DNA of 64,000 nucleotides, from positions 124,001 through 188,000 of the forward strand of contig NZ_WNKG01000002.1 in NCBI RefSeq assembly GCF_010119245.1. Direction: 5' to 3'. Shown here piece after piece: positions 63,285 through 64,000 of the stretch. Both the position numbers and the translations under genes were made by a program. How positions within the stretch are numbered: the first letter of the stretch is position 1; every line of letters starts with the position of its first letter. This DNA comes from Cyclobacterium salsum (GTDB taxonomy: Bacteria > Bacteroidota > Bacteroidia > Cytophagales > Cyclobacteriaceae). The notes under the pieces were generated by a model that searched no databases, had not been told where the DNA came from, and was given only the letters and a program-made list of their open reading frames with translations.

Positions 63285-64000
63285 AATACATCGGGTTCTT
63301 TATTTCGTTAATGGTCACCTTGCTGATCGCGGTAGGGCTATCGATAAACCTGGCCGGTTTGCCTCCCCTTGCCAGTATATTTGATCCTTTTCGGGGATTT
63401 TGGCAAAATATGACGAGTGAAGATCGAAATCCGATGGAGGAACTGGATTTGGAAGGCTTAATGGCCCCTGTGCAAGTGAAATACGATTCGAACCTGGTAC
63501 CTCATATTTTTGCGGAAAATGAGGCTGATTTGTTTCGGGTGCAAGGTTACGTGACCGCCATCCATAGGCTGTGGCAAATGGAATTTCAGGTACGTGCAGC
63601 CGAAGGCAGGCTATCAGAGGTAGTGGGGGAAATTGCGTTGAATCACGACCGGGAAATGCGTCGAAAAGGGCTGGGTTTTGGTGCTGAAAACAAATTATCC
63701 TTCCTGGAAAAAACGGATCCGGAGACCTTGAGCCTCATGAAGGCATACGCTGACGGGGTCAATGCCTACATACGGAATTTGTCCCCCGGTGACCTTCCCA
63801 TCGAATACAAATTGCTGGACTACCAGCCCGAACCCTGGAGCCCGTTTAAGACCCTTATCTTTTTAATGAACATGGCGGAAACCTTGTCCGGCGACCGGGA
63901 TCTGGCCTATTCCAATTTTAGAAATCTTTTTGGCGAAAGCTGGATGCAGCAATTATTTCCGGAGTACCCGGAGGGAACCCGCCCGGTGGTGTCAAAAGAA
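63281..64000 (+). CDS. Penicillin acylase family protein, 3' end outside window
   Basis: The visible 240 codons start MKYIGFFISLMVTLLIAVGL (a membrane anchor or signal) and then read PVQVKYDSNLVPHIFAENEA, FRVQGYVTAIHRLWQMEFQV, MRRKGLGF and PEPWSPFKTL, as in the alpha-subunit of Ntn penicillin acylases. The catalytic serine of the beta-subunit is not yet in the window, so activity cannot be judged. Such enzymes hydrolyse amides, including beta-lactam side chains or acyl-homoserine lactones. ATG 63281 overlaps the DUF2911 stop by 4 nt. Confidence 0.85.
   Translation, partial: MKYIGFFISLMVTLLIAVGLSINLAGLPPLASIFDPFRGFWQNMTSEDRNPMEELDLEGLMAPVQVKYDSNLVPHIFAENEADLFRVQGYVTAIHRLWQMEFQVRAAEGRLSEVVGEIALNHDREMRRKGLGFGAENKLSFLEKTDPETLSLMKAYADGVNAYIRNLSPGDLPIEYKLLDYQPEPWSPFKTLIFLMNMAETLSGDRDLAYSNFRNLFGESWMQQLFPEYPEGTRPVVSKE

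Noticed and set aside
1-64000. tRNA, rRNA, CRISPR, prophage or IS transposase genes
   Set aside because: None seen; no transposase motif, no integrase, and no clover-leaf-like segment was recognised by eye.

Overview
The window comes from the chromosome of a Bacteroidota bacterium, most likely order Cytophagales (Cyclobacteriaceae-like; this placement is inference). Evidence: a SusC-like TonB-dependent receptor with a carboxypeptidase-regulatory N-terminus, LytS/LytTR and PAS-rich hybrid kinases, Bacteroidota-type outer-membrane barrels with signal peptides ending in AQ, split MetH, DUF2911, CHRD and YceI lipoproteins, almost no Shine-Dalgarno motifs, and eight exact TAnnTTTG (-7) promoter boxes placed shortly before starts. 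No rRNA, tRNA, CRISPR array or intact IS was seen.

1-12.7 kb: end of lpxK, a porin-like barrel, miaE, a MacB-like permease, a GMC oxidoreductase, then on the minus strand a TonB receptor and a LytS/LytTR pair, and on the plus strand a DUF2784 membrane protein and the iron-sulfur repair protein RIC. RIC has a perfect 12-bp inverted repeat directly upstream of its promoter.

12.7-20.3 kb: ribokinase, a decayed class A beta-lactamase fragment, a minus-strand operon sulfurtransferase - HipA-like kinase - DUF3037 whose genes overlap, then a tight minus-strand operon pabB - gdhA - DNA polymerase IV - small membrane protein.

20.3-31.4 kb: YceI lipoprotein, gamma carbonic anhydrase-like protein, AceK, a NUDIX/DUF819 pair, a small thioredoxin-like ferredoxin, a 1315-residue soluble hybrid kinase and an internally duplicated outer-membrane protein. 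31.4-39.1 kb: a SAM-I riboswitch leading metH(N)-metH(C)-metF (methionine regeneration), then a run containing a tRNA nucleotidyltransferase and a TPR protein.

39.1-44.1 kb is the accessory part: Crp/Fnr regulator, DUF4256, then a VapB/VapC-like module flanked by two ~300-bp direct repeats, with an in-frame amber codon truncating the toxin, followed by an arsenosugar radical SAM pair (CMD-like protein + ArsS) without a visible ArsM.

44.1-64 kb: M3 peptidase, DinB-like protein, thioredoxin, DUF4442, a lipoprotein of six tandem CHRD domains, M48 peptidase, GH31 alpha-glucosidase, a DUF6544/6920-like membrane protein, a porin, a MITE-like element, M1 aminopeptidase, MMPL exporter, EEP hydrolase, DUF2911 lipoprotein and the start of a penicillin acylase-family gene cut by the window end.

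The region is mostly housekeeping and envelope functions. The most unusual parts are the HipA-like/DUF3037 operon, the repeat-flanked broken toxin, the RIC operator and an intrinsic terminator that follows no gene.
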